Part shown: in pieces, positions 41,186-50,685 of the stretch | Position numbering within the stretch: the stretch's first letter is position 1 | Layout: each line of letters opens with the position of its first letter | DNA from: an uncultured Lacinutrix sp. | GTDB lineage: Bacteria; Bacteroidota; Bacteroidia; Flavobacteriales; Flavobacteriaceae | Assembly (NCBI RefSeq): GCF_947500325.1 | Contig: NZ_CANMRQ010000010.1 | Span: forward strand, 1-64,000 | Length of the DNA: 64,000 nucleotides | Direction of reading: 5' to 3' | Notes under the pieces: model-generated | Database searches by the model: none | What the model was told of the DNA's origin: nothing | Seen by the model: only the letters and a program-made list of their open reading frames with translations | Translations under genes and position numbers: made by a program

Positions 41186-42949
41186 ATGAATACATCTATA
41201 GAAACTAATCCACTAATTGATAGATTACCACCACATTTACAACAGTTTATTAAGCCGCAAAACTATAACGATTACTCTCCAATTAATCAAGCAGTTTGGC
41301 GCTATGTAATGCGCAAAAACGTTTCTTATTTAAGTAGAGTAGCACATGAATCTTACGTTAAAGGATTAGACAAAACGGGCATCTCTATTGACGCTATTCC
41401 AAGTATGTATGGAATGAATCGTATTTTAAAAGATATTGGATGGGCAGCAGTTGCTGTTGATGGCTTTATTCCTCCAAATGCCTTTATGGAATTTCAAGCT
41501 TATAAAGTTTTAGTTATTGCCAGTGATATTCGTCAATTAGAAAACATGGAGTATACACCTGCTCCAGATATTATTCATGAAGCAGCTGGCCATGCTCCAA
41601 TTATAGCAAATCCAGATTATGCAGAATATTTAAGACGTTTTGGAGAAATTGGAGCTAAAGCAATATTATCATCTCATGATAATGACATGTACGAAGCTGT
41701 TAGAAGTTTATCTATTTTAAAAGAGGCATCTAACTCTAAAAAAGAAGAGATACAAACTGCCGAAGATTTAGTAAATACCCTTCAAAACAAAAAAGTGCCA
41801 CTTTCTGAAATGGCAAAAATTAGAAATTTACATTGGTGGACTGTTGAATATGGAATGATTGGCACAGTTGAAAACCCAAAAATATATGGTGCGGGATTAT
41901 TATCTTCAATTGGAGAGAGTAAGTGGTGTATGACTGAAGAAGTTGAAAAAATACGCTACAGTATAGACGCCGCCGAGCAAGAATTTGACATCACAAAACC
42001 TCAACCCCAATTATATGTCACTCCCGATTTCTCATATTTAATGCAAGTTTTAGATGAGTTTTCTAATACCATGGCATTAAGAAAAGGTGGTTTTAGAGGG
42101 TTACAAAAATTAATTGATTCGAAAAAAATTGGAACTATAGAGTTAAATACTGGCTTACAAATTTCTGGAACTTTCACCGAAATGATTACTGACGAAGACA
42201 ACAATGTCGTTTTTTTTAAAACTGAAGGACCAACAGCATTAGCCAATAGAGAAAAAGAACTTATTGGTCATGGTACTAAAGCTAACCCTAATGGTATTAG
42301 CTCACCTATTGGAAAACTAAAAGGCATTAATTTAGCTATTGAAGATATGGGACCACGCGATTTAAAAGCTTATAATTTTTATGATGGCAAACGTATTGCT
42401 TTTGAATATGAAAGTGGAATAAATATAGAAGGTTTAAACATAACTGGTATAAGAAACATTTATGGCAAACTAATCCTTATTGAATTTGAAGACTGCACGG
42501 TAACATACAAAGATCGAGTGCTATTTTCTCCTGAACAAGGTATATTTCAATTAGCTGTTGGCTCTAATATTACATCTGCTTTTGCTGGTGCTGCAGACTA
42601 TAGATCTTTCAATAATTTGTATCATGTATCGTCTACAGAAACTATTAAACTAGAAAAAAGTAAAGGTCAAATAGAATTAGATCACCTTTATAGCCAAACC
42701 AGAAAACTGAGAGAAACTAAAAAAACTAATCCTAAAAAAGTAGCTCAACTTTTTGAATTAGTAAAAAATAATCATCCTAAAGATTGGCTACTATCTTTAG
42801 AACTTTATGAATTATCTTGTATTTTTAATGCAAACGAATTAAAAACATCTATTCTAAATCATTTAGAAAACATTAAATATGATAATAAAAAAATAGCACA
42901 TTTAATTAATGATGGATTAGCTTTAACAGAAGAACATATTTTAGCATAA
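41186..42949 (+). CDS. Aromatic amino acid (phenylalanine) hydroxylase with long C-terminal extension
   Basis: A 587-residue iron- and pterin-dependent hydroxylase. The Fe ligands are His131 and His136 in HEAAGHAP and Glu221 in HWWTVEYGMIG. The catalytic domain covers about 30-310. Most bacterial phenylalanine hydroxylases are under 300 residues; here about 275 extra residues form a beta-rich middle (about 310-480) and a helical tail (about 490-587). The likely reaction is Phe to Tyr, but Trp or another substrate is possible. It is divergent from the tetR/paa locus and 2 bases before the rhodanese gene, forming a two-gene operon. Confidence 0.88.
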   Translation: MNTSIETNPLIDRLPPHLQQFIKPQNYNDYSPINQAVWRYVMRKNVSYLSRVAHESYVKGLDKTGISIDAIPSMYGMNRILKDIGWAAVAVDGFIPPNAFMEFQAYKVLVIASDIRQLENMEYTPAPDIIHEAAGHAPIIANPDYAEYLRRFGEIGAKAILSSHDNDMYEAVRSLSILKEASNSKKEEIQTAEDLVNTLQNKKVPLSEMAKIRNLHWWTVEYGMIGTVENPKIYGAGLLSSIGESKWCMTEEVEKIRYSIDAAEQEFDITKPQPQLYVTPDFSYLMQVLDEFSNTMALRKGGFRGLQKLIDSKKIGTIELNTGLQISGTFTEMITDEDNNVVFFKTEGPTALANREKELIGHGTKANPNGISSPIGKLKGINLAIEDMGPRDLKAYNFYDGKRIAFEYESGINIEGLNITGIRNIYGKLILIEFEDCTVTYKDRVLFSPEQGIFQLAVGSNITSAFAGAADYRSFNNLYHVSSTETIKLEKSKGQIELDHLYSQTRKLRETKKTNPKKVAQLFELVKNNHPKDWLLSLELYELSCIFNANELKTSILNHLENIKYDNKKIAHLINDGLALTEEHILA

Positions 42950-42951
42950 CC

Positions 42952-43263
42952 ATGGGACTTTTAGACATTTTTTTTGGCAATAAAACAGAGAGGATTAAAG
43001 ATTTTGAATCAAGAGACGCCATTATTCTAGATGTAAGATCAAAAACCGAATATGATTCTGGAGCTATTCCAGGCTCAAAACATATTCCATTACAACAATT
43101 AACTCAAAAAATTGATACCGTAAAAAAACTCAACAAACCAATTATTACATGCTGTGCAAGTGGTGTTCGTTCTGCTAGCGCTGCAAGCATACTTAAAAGC
43201 AACAATATAGAAGCTATTAATGGCGGTGGCTGGTATAAATTAAGTAAAAAACTAAATCTTTAA
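42952..43263 (+). CDS. Rhodanese-like domain protein
   Basis: A 103-residue single rhodanese domain. ILDVRSKTEYDSGAIPGSKHIPL is typical of the first half, and the active-site loop CASGVRSASAA gives catalytic Cys68 with the CxxGxR pattern. It would transfer sulfane sulfur or act as a sulfur relay in the cytoplasm. It starts 2 bases after the hydroxylase stop, so the two are cotranscribed, but a joint function is not known. Confidence 0.88.
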   Translation: MGLLDIFFGNKTERIKDFESRDAIILDVRSKTEYDSGAIPGSKHIPLQQLTQKIDTVKKLNKPIITCCASGVRSASAASILKSNNIEAINGGGWYKLSKKLNL

Positions 43264-43320
43264 ACCTATAACTTAATTATTTAATAGCCTTTATAACACT
43301 AAAAACAACTCATTATAATA

Positions 43321-46071
43321 TTAAGCAGAATTCTTTCTTACCTTTATATACTTATAAAGTAAAAATATAGGAACCAACAAAAAGAACATTCTATAAATCT
43401 TTTTATCCTTTTTAAAAATTGCCTTATCATTACCCGTTAACGTAATTGCACTCCAATAATAAGGTGATACTTCACTTGTATATTTATATTTGTTTATATA
43501 GCCTAATTTTGCATTGTTTAATGCTTCGCTTTTTAATTGTCCTTCATTTAAATTTTTATAAAATTGATAAATTATTTCGTTATTAGATTTTTGATCTATA
43601 TCCCAAAGCGAAGCTAAAACACTTTGGGCTCCTGAATTAACAAACCCACGAGCAAGACTCATAACGCCTTCTCCTTTTTTTAATTCTCCTCGAGATGTTT
43701 TACAGGCACTAAGAACGACTAAATCCGTATATTGATTAGTAAAATACATTTCGTCTAACTCTAATTTATCATCATAAAATGCTAACCAAGGTTTTCCTTT
43801 TTCTGAACCCATACCATGAGTAGACACATGTATTACTTTATGATCTCCATAAGATTCTTTAAATTTTTGCTTTGTAGCTTTTTCATTTATTAACGCTTCC
43901 GTATATAGTTCTTTTTCTAACGATCTTACTTCATTTTTACTTATTATTAATGGCAACAAGCCTAGCTCTTTTTTAAAATATGTTGGACTCATTATCAAAT
44001 AATCATTAGCATATTTTCTTTTTATTTTACTAGAGCTTATTAAAGATGAAAATGAATAGGCATAACTTATTGTATTAAAGTTAAGCATAAACAATTCATT
44101 AATAGGCTGATTATTATTTTTCACTATTAAAGGCTCAAAAGGAATGTTTTGCAATATTCCATCTTGAATAATTAGCAATTGTTTATTTTCTATAATACTT
44201 GGATCATTCTCATCGAAAGGAAATAACTGCTTATATAATTCAAGAGCATTTTTTTTAAAATATTCTTGATCATCAAGGTTTAAAAATGGCTTTTTTAAAC
44301 ACTCTTGAAACCGCGCAATTCTACTCTTTAAAAGATTTGATTCTTCTATTTTATATACACTTATCTTCTTCTTAGAGATTAAAGAAACGTAGGATTGTTT
44401 TTCATCTATTTTATATTGTAATACTAATTGTTTTTCATTTAAATGCTTTTGAGTCATTTTGGCATCATAAATCTGAATTCCTTTTTTAAGATTATGATAT
44501 TTTGGAAAGACTAACTCTAAAGAATCAATAAATTTATTATAGTGGTTTTTTTTAGAAAAAAAAGTGTTTTCCAAACGCTTCTTCTCTTTAACATCAACTT
44601 TAGAAACTTGTATTATTTTTTGTCTACAACTATTTATTTCTTCTAATAATTTAGTTTCCTTTTCAACAATATCTCCAGGCAATCCTGCTAGTGTTTTAGC
44701 ATTTATATTGGTAACATTTTCAAGAAGTAATAGTGCTTTACTTTTTTCTGTAAAATAAAATACTCTTTCGGGTAAATCTAATAAGTAAGAGACCTCTATT
44801 GCTTTTTGATATAAATCTGCGCCTTTTTCTCTCCAAAAGAGCTTTGATATATCTGCTCTACTTTCAAAGTAAATCAAGTCAACAACTTTATCTGCCAATG
44901 CTATAGTTTTAAGAGCTTTTTTTAAATCTTCACTATTAAATTCTGTTTTATAAAGTTGAACCCAAGCATTCGCTTTATCTTTTAAATAATCTAATATGTC
45001 TATTTTTTTTGTTGACAATTCTATTTCCTTATAATTAGGCAAAGACTTATAATCTTCATTTGTACCATAAGTAATTAAGCAAATTGATTTATGATAAAGT
45101 TGCAATGCTTTTTTGTATTCTTTTTTTATGAGTTGAATATCTCCTATATTATCGTAAACTTTCGCTCTTTGAATAGATATACCTTTTGAATATTTTAATG
45201 CCGCTTTAAAAGAATTAGCAGCTTTATCTATATTATTCGTTTTTTTATATACTACTCCAACATTATTCAACCCTTTTGAAATAGATAAAGAATCCTCAAG
45301 TTCAAAACTTAATTCCAATGCCTCGTTATAGCTTTTCAAACTTAAATCATACTCCTTAAGTGTGTCGTAAAAATGACCAATATTAAGCTTTAATCCTATT
45401 ACTTGCTCCTTGGGTATAGAATATCTTTCTGCTAATACTTTTATCTTATTGTTATTATCAAAAAAAGCATTTTTATATTTTTCATCACTTAATATTGCGT
45501 AGATAGCCGAGATATTCTTATAAATACTTAATAGCTTCTTATAATTGCCATTGTTTTTATAAATCGCTTCACTTATGGCATAGCTATTTAATGCATTTTT
45601 AAAGTCGCCTTTAGCTTCATAAATTCTAGCTTTTAACCAATTTACTTTAGCTCTTCTCTCTTCAGTTTTACTACAAAACCCTAACAAGCTATCACAAGTT
45701 TTTAGAGCATCTAAATAATTCCCATTTTCATATTGAAATTTTGCATAATTATTAAAACTAGCTTTAAAAAAGGAAGGATATTCTTTATAATATTTTTTTC
45801 TTATAACTGAAGCATTTTTTGCATAAAGAATTGCCTTTTCTATATCTATTTTTTTTAAAAATAAATATTTAGATAAATCATGATATATGAATGAAAGTTC
45901 TATATCGTCATCTGCTACCTGATTTATTATCTCTTCTATAGCTCTAACTTTTTGAAGCTTAGTTAGTGAATTTAATTTTAATATTGAATCACATTTTGCA
46001 GAGCTAATTCCCTGAGCATAAATCAAACTATTAAAAAATATTAACAATAAAAAAAATATGCTTTTATACAT
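43321..46071 (-). CDS. TPR-CHAT domain protein (caspase-like protease), membrane-anchored
   Basis: A 916-residue protein with a signal peptide (1-20), a helical TPR region (about 50-345), a coiled/helical linker (about 370-540) and a C-terminal CHAT (caspase HetF-associated with TPR) domain at about 545-885. The caspase-like dyad is present: His752 in HVSTHGMG and Cys790 in LSACKTSRG, followed by GEGVMSLARGFVNSGAQSVLASLWDI. A single membrane helix (about 894-908) and a basic tail close the protein, placing the TPR and protease parts outside the cytoplasm. It is part of a locus with an S8 protease, a T9SS protein and a sigma/anti-sigma pair. Target unknown. Confidence 0.88.
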   Translation of the reverse strand: MYKSIFFLLLIFFNSLIYAQGISSAKCDSILKLNSLTKLQKVRAIEEIINQVADDDIELSFIYHDLSKYLFLKKIDIEKAILYAKNASVIRKKYYKEYPSFFKASFNNYAKFQYENGNYLDALKTCDSLLGFCSKTEERRAKVNWLKARIYEAKGDFKNALNSYAISEAIYKNNGNYKKLLSIYKNISAIYAILSDEKYKNAFFDNNNKIKVLAERYSIPKEQVIGLKLNIGHFYDTLKEYDLSLKSYNEALELSFELEDSLSISKGLNNVGVVYKKTNNIDKAANSFKAALKYSKGISIQRAKVYDNIGDIQLIKKEYKKALQLYHKSICLITYGTNEDYKSLPNYKEIELSTKKIDILDYLKDKANAWVQLYKTEFNSEDLKKALKTIALADKVVDLIYFESRADISKLFWREKGADLYQKAIEVSYLLDLPERVFYFTEKSKALLLLENVTNINAKTLAGLPGDIVEKETKLLEEINSCRQKIIQVSKVDVKEKKRLENTFFSKKNHYNKFIDSLELVFPKYHNLKKGIQIYDAKMTQKHLNEKQLVLQYKIDEKQSYVSLISKKKISVYKIEESNLLKSRIARFQECLKKPFLNLDDQEYFKKNALELYKQLFPFDENDPSIIENKQLLIIQDGILQNIPFEPLIVKNNNQPINELFMLNFNTISYAYSFSSLISSSKIKRKYANDYLIMSPTYFKKELGLLPLIISKNEVRSLEKELYTEALINEKATKQKFKESYGDHKVIHVSTHGMGSEKGKPWLAFYDDKLELDEMYFTNQYTDLVVLSACKTSRGELKKGEGVMSLARGFVNSGAQSVLASLWDIDQKSNNEIIYQFYKNLNEGQLKSEALNNAKLGYINKYKYTSEVSPYYWSAITLTGNDKAIFKKDKKIYRMFFLLVPIFLLYKYIKVRKNSA

Positions 46072-46249
46072 TGTTCAATTGATTTTAATACTACTTCATA
46101 GAATTTTAAAACAGATTAAGTATTCTATTTAAATTTAATTAAAATCTAATTACAAATTATATATTTTTTATAATTTAAAACAGAGAGCATATAACACACT
46201 CTCTGTTTACAGCTTAACAAAGTTACCTAAACCTAAATTAAACTAATAT
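46072..46249 (-). terminator. Spacer with terminator after the S8 protease gene
   Basis: A 10-bp perfect stem (AAACAGAGAG at 46178-46187 with CTCTCTGTTT at 46199-46208) follows the S8 gene stop on the minus strand, with a short T-run after it. The rest of the 178 bases is AT-rich and should hold the CHAT gene promoter; no clear box is seen. Confidence 0.6.
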
Positions 46250-47509
46250 TTAATCCAACAACGCAGATCTATATTTTATAGTTTCTAATCCTGAAGCAAA
46301 TACTACACTATTATTTATAACAATATTTTTTAATGTAATTGGATGCATATTATTAGTATATAACTCTGCACTTTTATACGTTGCAAATGCACTTGAAAAA
46401 GAAGTCCCTTGTGCAGTTAAATTTTGCCCATTTATAACAAATGAATAATTTTCGCTTGGCGCTGCAACATCTACGCTGTTTACACCATAATTAGAATACC
46501 AAGCTAAAAGATTTGCATTATTTTGGCTTTCTATATTTTCTTCTAAAATATCCTTAAGACCAGCAACGGCAAGTATATTTTCATGATCATAAGATGAAGG
46601 ATAATGTGGCAAAAAATCATTGTTATTTTCTTCATTACCTGCAGACGTAACTATTAATGTCTTATCAATAGAATCACCTAAAAACCTATCAAACAACTCT
46701 TGATATGAATAAATACCAAAGCTCATATTTATGATATCTACATCTGGCTTGCTCAAAATATATTTTAGTCCACATAAAATCGTAAACACATCGGTCTTAC
46801 CTTCTTCATCAAAAACTTTAACTATTAAAAGTTGATGAGGTATATTTTTTTCCTTTAAATTATCATTTATTATTCTTGCCATGTATGTCCCATGATTATT
46901 ATCATCATAAGGATCATTATCCCCATTAACAAAGTCCCATCCAAAAAAATCTTGAGAACCCATAGTTTCACATTGCTCATTCTTTCTATTATTATATAAA
47001 AATGGCTCAGTGAATCCACCTTCAATGTAATTAACTCCAGTATCTAAAATAGCAATTGTTACATTTTCATTTTGATCAACTTGCAAACTTAAAGCCTGGT
47101 TTAAATTACCATTTAAAAAATCTGCTCCAAAAATATTGTTCTGAACTTGTATTTGATCGTTATCACCTAAGCCGTCTAAATCTGGATCGTCACTAGCCGT
47201 ATTTTTTTTCTCCTCTATTACTGTTTGCTCTAAACTTTGAGCAAAATTCCACAATTCTAATTCCTCATCGAAGCAAGAACATTGCTTATATGTTTCTACA
47301 CCATACTCACTTCTTATTATTGTTTTCTCTTCATCTGTTGTCCCCACATTATATCTTATAATAAATCCTTTATTCTCTTTTAGACTTCCTTTATTTTGAA
47401 TCTCTTTTTTATTAGTCTCTTTTACCTCAATATCTGATAAAGAATCCTGACTGCAACAGACCATTAATAATGACATGAAACACATCATTATGTTATTTAG
47501 TTTTTTCAT
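46250..47509 (-). CDS. S8 (subtilisin-like) serine protease lipoprotein
   Basis: A 419-residue lipoprotein (lipobox MVCC, Cys18 or Cys19). The catalytic triad is Asp156 (ILDTGVN), His206 (NHGTYMA) and Ser370 (GTSFSSA), with oxyanion Asn292 (SAGNEEN). An N-terminal region (about 45-110) resembles an S8 pro-domain, and DPDLDGLGDNDQ at about 108-119 looks like a calcium-binding loop. The protease is short for a secreted subtilase and has no sorting domain, so it would be anchored at the membrane. It lies between the CHAT gene and the T9SS protein gene on the same strand, with terminators before and after. Confidence 0.9.
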   Translation of the reverse strand: MKKLNNIMMCFMSLLMVCCSQDSLSDIEVKETNKKEIQNKGSLKENKGFIIRYNVGTTDEEKTIIRSEYGVETYKQCSCFDEELELWNFAQSLEQTVIEEKKNTASDDPDLDGLGDNDQIQVQNNIFGADFLNGNLNQALSLQVDQNENVTIAILDTGVNYIEGGFTEPFLYNNRKNEQCETMGSQDFFGWDFVNGDNDPYDDNNHGTYMARIINDNLKEKNIPHQLLIVKVFDEEGKTDVFTILCGLKYILSKPDVDIINMSFGIYSYQELFDRFLGDSIDKTLIVTSAGNEENNNDFLPHYPSSYDHENILAVAGLKDILEENIESQNNANLLAWYSNYGVNSVDVAAPSENYSFVINGQNLTAQGTSFSSAFATYKSAELYTNNMHPITLKNIVINNSVVFASGLETIKYRSALLD

Positions 47510-47540
47510 AATATTTAATTTTAGGTTTAGGATTTTAAAA

Positions 47541-47579
47541 AAGTAGTTTCAATTAGGTTTAGCCTAATTGAAACTACTT
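47541..47579 (-). terminator. Strong terminator after the T9SS protein gene
   Basis: A 17-bp perfect stem (47541-47557 with 47563-47579, arms AAGTAGTTTCAATTAGG / CCTAATTGAAACTACTT, loop TTTAG) lies 8 bases after the stop of the gene at 47587 on the minus strand, followed there by a run of T. The S8 gene therefore probably has its own promoter or depends on read-through. Confidence 0.85.
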
Positions 47580-47586
47580 ATACTTT

Positions 47587-49959
47587 TTATTCTATCATAA
47601 CTTTTTTAGTTATTGTTTTATCTCCACTAGTAAAAGTGAAGAAATACAGTCCCTTTTGTAGTGATGATTTTAAATTTAGGTTTAAATTTAACTCCCCATT
47701 AGTTATTTTACTGTTTTCTATGGTTTTAACCAATGTACCATCAAATCTGTGAATACTTAAAGTCACTTCTTGACGCCCATCCATTTCTACTTTCACATCC
47801 ATAACACCATTATTAGGATTAGGATAAATAGACACTTTTTCTTTAACGTCTTTAATATCTCCATCGCCACCATAACATGCTTGGGATGACACAGGAGACA
47901 TTTCACCATTCTTGCACACAGCAGTTACTTGCCATACAAAACATCTGTCAGCTAGGTTTGCTGGTAAAGTATAGCTATTGGTATATATTGGAGATATTGG
48001 TGCAATCGACACACCAAACTTACATCCGCAATCAATTTGTGGAACATTACCAGCTGGCGAAGAGATAGTATAATATAAAGCACCAGGAACAGGATTCCAA
48101 GATAACGTACTTCCACTTACTTGCAAATTTGTTGGCGCAGTTGTTTCACAATCCTCCTTAACCTGAGGAGTGTAACATGCTTGTGAAGATATTGGTGATT
48201 GTGATTCATCTTCACAAATTGCAGTAACCTGCCACACAAAACATTTATCACTTAATGAAGCTGGTAAAGTGTAGCTATTTGTGCTAACTGTTACTGGAGC
48301 TATAGACACACCATTATTACCTCTACATCCGCAGTCTATCTGAGGTACATTACCTCCTGGCGAAGTAATTATATAACCAACAGCTCCAGGAACAGGATCC
48401 CAAGTTAAAGTATTACCTACTACCTGTAAATTTGTTGGCGCAGTTACTTCACACTCAGTTTCACACTCATATATAAACTCATAAGTATAAACACATTCAT
48501 GTCCTTCAGGATCTAATATTGTTACAGTTACTGTATATAATACATCTGTATAAACAAAGAATCCAGACATATTAATAGGTACTCCACCTGGATTCCCTGC
48601 CCAAGATAAGACTACTGATTGAAAACTAGTTATTGGCGCTCCATTTAATAACACATTAGTATAAACAACAGGCACATCTGCATCACATGGATCGCAATCT
48701 TCTCCATTTCCTGATACTTCATTATAAAAAGCTATCGCTTTTTCTATATCTGATTGACTAACTACATCATATTGACTTTCAGAATATTCTCTTAGATTAT
48801 TCACGTCTTGAGGACATTCTACAAACTCTACAGATACTTCATCTGTACAGCATTCTTTTAAATATGTTAACGTATACACACATCCATTAGGATAAGTTAT
48901 CGTAACTTCATATTCTTGTCCAGCTTGCACTCCAAACAAGGCATCTGATGTGCCTACCACATTACCATTTAAGGTCCATGAAAAAGTATATCCATCTAAT
49001 AATAATAATGGATTTCCTGCATCTAAAACACGAATTGGCCACTCATCTAATTCACACACATTATAACTATCGCAAAAATCCCAATATGGTTCTATATATG
49101 GTTCATCATTACAACAATCTTGCTCTATATTAATTGTAATATTCTCGTTGTAAGGATCTCCACACGAATCTGTACCAGTTATATTAGCAATAAAGGACGT
49201 TAAAGTCGAACCATTTGGCAAACAAAACAGCCCATTTAAATTTGTAAATACCGGACTAGATGTATTATATACTGCATTTTGAATATTGGTAGCATTAATA
49301 TTTATACAATTTGTATCACAAGGAATAGTATATGTTAAACTATCTGTAACATCCGTACCATCTACAGTAATTACTGTTGGTTGAGCAACACAAGGCTGAC
49401 AAATAGTTAAATTAGATATACGAACCTCAATTTGTGGATTTGGCGCAGATGGGTTACTAGGATAAAACCAAATGTTATTAAAGTTTTGACTTGCTGTAAA
49501 ATTAAAAGTATATGTTTGACTATTATTCCCATTAGCCCATATATTTTGCCCCATTATTGCTTGATTAGGATTTGGGGTTGGAGGAATTGTATTATTTACA
49601 TTGGTTCCTGTATTACCAATAACAGCATTTTGAGTTAAAACAACATTCATTGAAGAATTAGCATTGGGTATTTGTCCAGTATTAGTTGCTGCCGCTAAGT
49701 TAAATGAAACACAATATTGTTGACCTTGAACAAAATTGAAACCAGAATAATTTACTCCTTCACCAGTTATACCTTGCGCAAAATTTGAGAAGTAAGACCA
49801 CAACCATACAGATCCATTACTCCATGAAGGTGTTCCATGTGAATCGCTCCACTGTTGCCCATTTGCTACTTGAACATTTTGACAATCACCTTGATTACAT
49901 TGCGCATGAACTGTTACATAGCTTAACATAATCAAGAAAAATAATAATACTTTTTTCAT
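47587..49959 (-). CDS. T9SS-secreted protein with tandem FN3-like domains
   Basis: A 790-residue protein with a signal peptide (1-19, VHAQ), an N-terminal carbohydrate-binding-like region (about 20-190), Cys-rich Ig-like segments (about 190-500), two near-identical FN3-like repeats (about 502-595 and 603-696) and a C-terminal type A sorting domain (about 709-790: VSIYPNPNNG, GLYFFTFTSGDKTITKKVMIE). It is exported by type IX secretion and probably exposed at the surface. No catalytic site was recognised. It is divergent from the sigma factor gene, which may control it, and is followed by the S8 and CHAT genes. Confidence 0.88.
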   Translation of the reverse strand: MKKVLLFFLIMLSYVTVHAQCNQGDCQNVQVANGQQWSDSHGTPSWSNGSVWLWSYFSNFAQGITGEGVNYSGFNFVQGQQYCVSFNLAAATNTGQIPNANSSMNVVLTQNAVIGNTGTNVNNTIPPTPNPNQAIMGQNIWANGNNSQTYTFNFTASQNFNNIWFYPSNPSAPNPQIEVRISNLTICQPCVAQPTVITVDGTDVTDSLTYTIPCDTNCININATNIQNAVYNTSSPVFTNLNGLFCLPNGSTLTSFIANITGTDSCGDPYNENITINIEQDCCNDEPYIEPYWDFCDSYNVCELDEWPIRVLDAGNPLLLLDGYTFSWTLNGNVVGTSDALFGVQAGQEYEVTITYPNGCVYTLTYLKECCTDEVSVEFVECPQDVNNLREYSESQYDVVSQSDIEKAIAFYNEVSGNGEDCDPCDADVPVVYTNVLLNGAPITSFQSVVLSWAGNPGGVPINMSGFFVYTDVLYTVTVTILDPEGHECVYTYEFIYECETECEVTAPTNLQVVGNTLTWDPVPGAVGYIITSPGGNVPQIDCGCRGNNGVSIAPVTVSTNSYTLPASLSDKCFVWQVTAICEDESQSPISSQACYTPQVKEDCETTAPTNLQVSGSTLSWNPVPGALYYTISSPAGNVPQIDCGCKFGVSIAPISPIYTNSYTLPANLADRCFVWQVTAVCKNGEMSPVSSQACYGGDGDIKDVKEKVSIYPNPNNGVMDVKVEMDGRQEVTLSIHRFDGTLVKTIENSKITNGELNLNLNLKSSLQKGLYFFTFTSGDKTITKKVMIE
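47874..48455 (-). repeat. Tandem protein-coding repeat, two units of about 280 bp
   Basis: Two units at about 48175-48455 and 47874-48153 encode the FN3-like segments that both run from TAPTNLQV to SPxSSQACY. Most residues are shared, including APTNLQV, VPGA, NVPQIDCGC, SIAP, NSYTLPA and CFVWQVTA. It reflects recent or conserved domain duplication inside the gene. Confidence 0.8.
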
Positions 49960-50130
49960 AATTAAAGGGTTTAAATTGATTAATTAAATTCCTACTCTAT
50001 TTTATAAATAGGCTTTTCGGATACCGCCTTTTTTTTGAATTAATTCACAATTAAGAGGAGAATTAGCTTTTTTGTTACCCAGTTTTTTTGAACTATCTTA
50101 GATTTAAATTAAACACAGATTAAAATCTAT
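49960..50130. promoter_or_regulatory. Divergent control region between T9SS protein and sigma factor genes
   Basis: 171 bases must carry both promoters. No TAnnTTTG/TTG pair is evident, which fits promoters read by an alternative sigma factor. Notable tracts are CTTTTCGGATACCGCCTTTT (50012-50031) and GTTACCCAG followed by a T-run at 50076-50092. These are guesses at sigma-recognised sites. Confidence 0.35.
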
Positions 50131-50685
50131 ATGAAAAATGATGATTTTGTTCGTCAGTTTTTAGAAGGAAATACAGAGCTCTTAAATAACATATACAAGA
50201 ACTCTTTTAAATATGTTTCACATTATATTACTAGTAGAGATGGCTCTATAAAAGATGCAGAAGATATTTTTCACAATGCCTTACTACTTATTTACGTTAA
50301 ATTAAAAGAAGATTCAATTAACATTCAGTCGTTTGATAATTACCTATTTACAGTATGCAAAAATCTTTGGAAAAGAGAAAACACAAAATATAGGGTAACA
50401 AAAACTAACATAATCCCTCTAGTTAATGAAGAACTCGACAAAGCTGCATTTTATTTAGAACATAGTCAATGGGAATTGTATAAAGAAAAGTTCGAATTAC
50501 TTTCAAAACAATGTAAAGATATATTGAATATGGTTTTTGAAAAAAAACCATATACTGAAATTGTTTCTAAGTATTCTTATGCTTCTCAAACTGTAGCTAG
50601 ACAACGTGTTTTTAAATGTAAATCTAGGCTTGCCAAGCTAATAAAAGAAGATCTTAGGTTTTCTAAACTCAAGTTAGACAAATGA
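50131..50685 (+). CDS. Sigma-70 family (ECF-like) RNA polymerase sigma factor
   Basis: A 184-residue protein with a region 2 (about 10-80: FVRQFLEGNTELLNNIY, DAEDIFHNALLLIYVKL, SFDNYLFTVCKNLWKRE) and a region 4 helix-turn-helix (about 125-170: QCKDILNMVFEKKPYTEIVSKYSYASQTVARQRVFKCKSRL). Region 3 is absent, as in ECF factors. Its stop overlaps the next gene's ATG by 4 bases (ATGA), so translation is coupled with the partner anti-sigma/TPR protein. It likely directs transcription of the divergent T9SS/S8/CHAT genes and itself, by inference from position. Confidence 0.88.
   Translation: MKNDDFVRQFLEGNTELLNNIYKNSFKYVSHYITSRDGSIKDAEDIFHNALLLIYVKLKEDSINIQSFDNYLFTVCKNLWKRENTKYRVTKTNIIPLVNEELDKAAFYLEHSQWELYKEKFELLSKQCKDILNMVFEKKPYTEIVSKYSYASQTVARQRVFKCKSRLAKLIKEDLRFSKLKLDK

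Noticed and set aside
43321-46071. TPR-CHAT component of a type III-E CRISPR (Craspase) system
   Set aside because: There is no CRISPR array or Cas gene in the window, and the protein has a signal peptide and membrane helix, so it acts at the envelope.
47874-48455. CRISPR-like or satellite tandem repeat
   Set aside because: The repeats are only two, about 280 bp each, in frame and code for a recognisable FN3-like domain.
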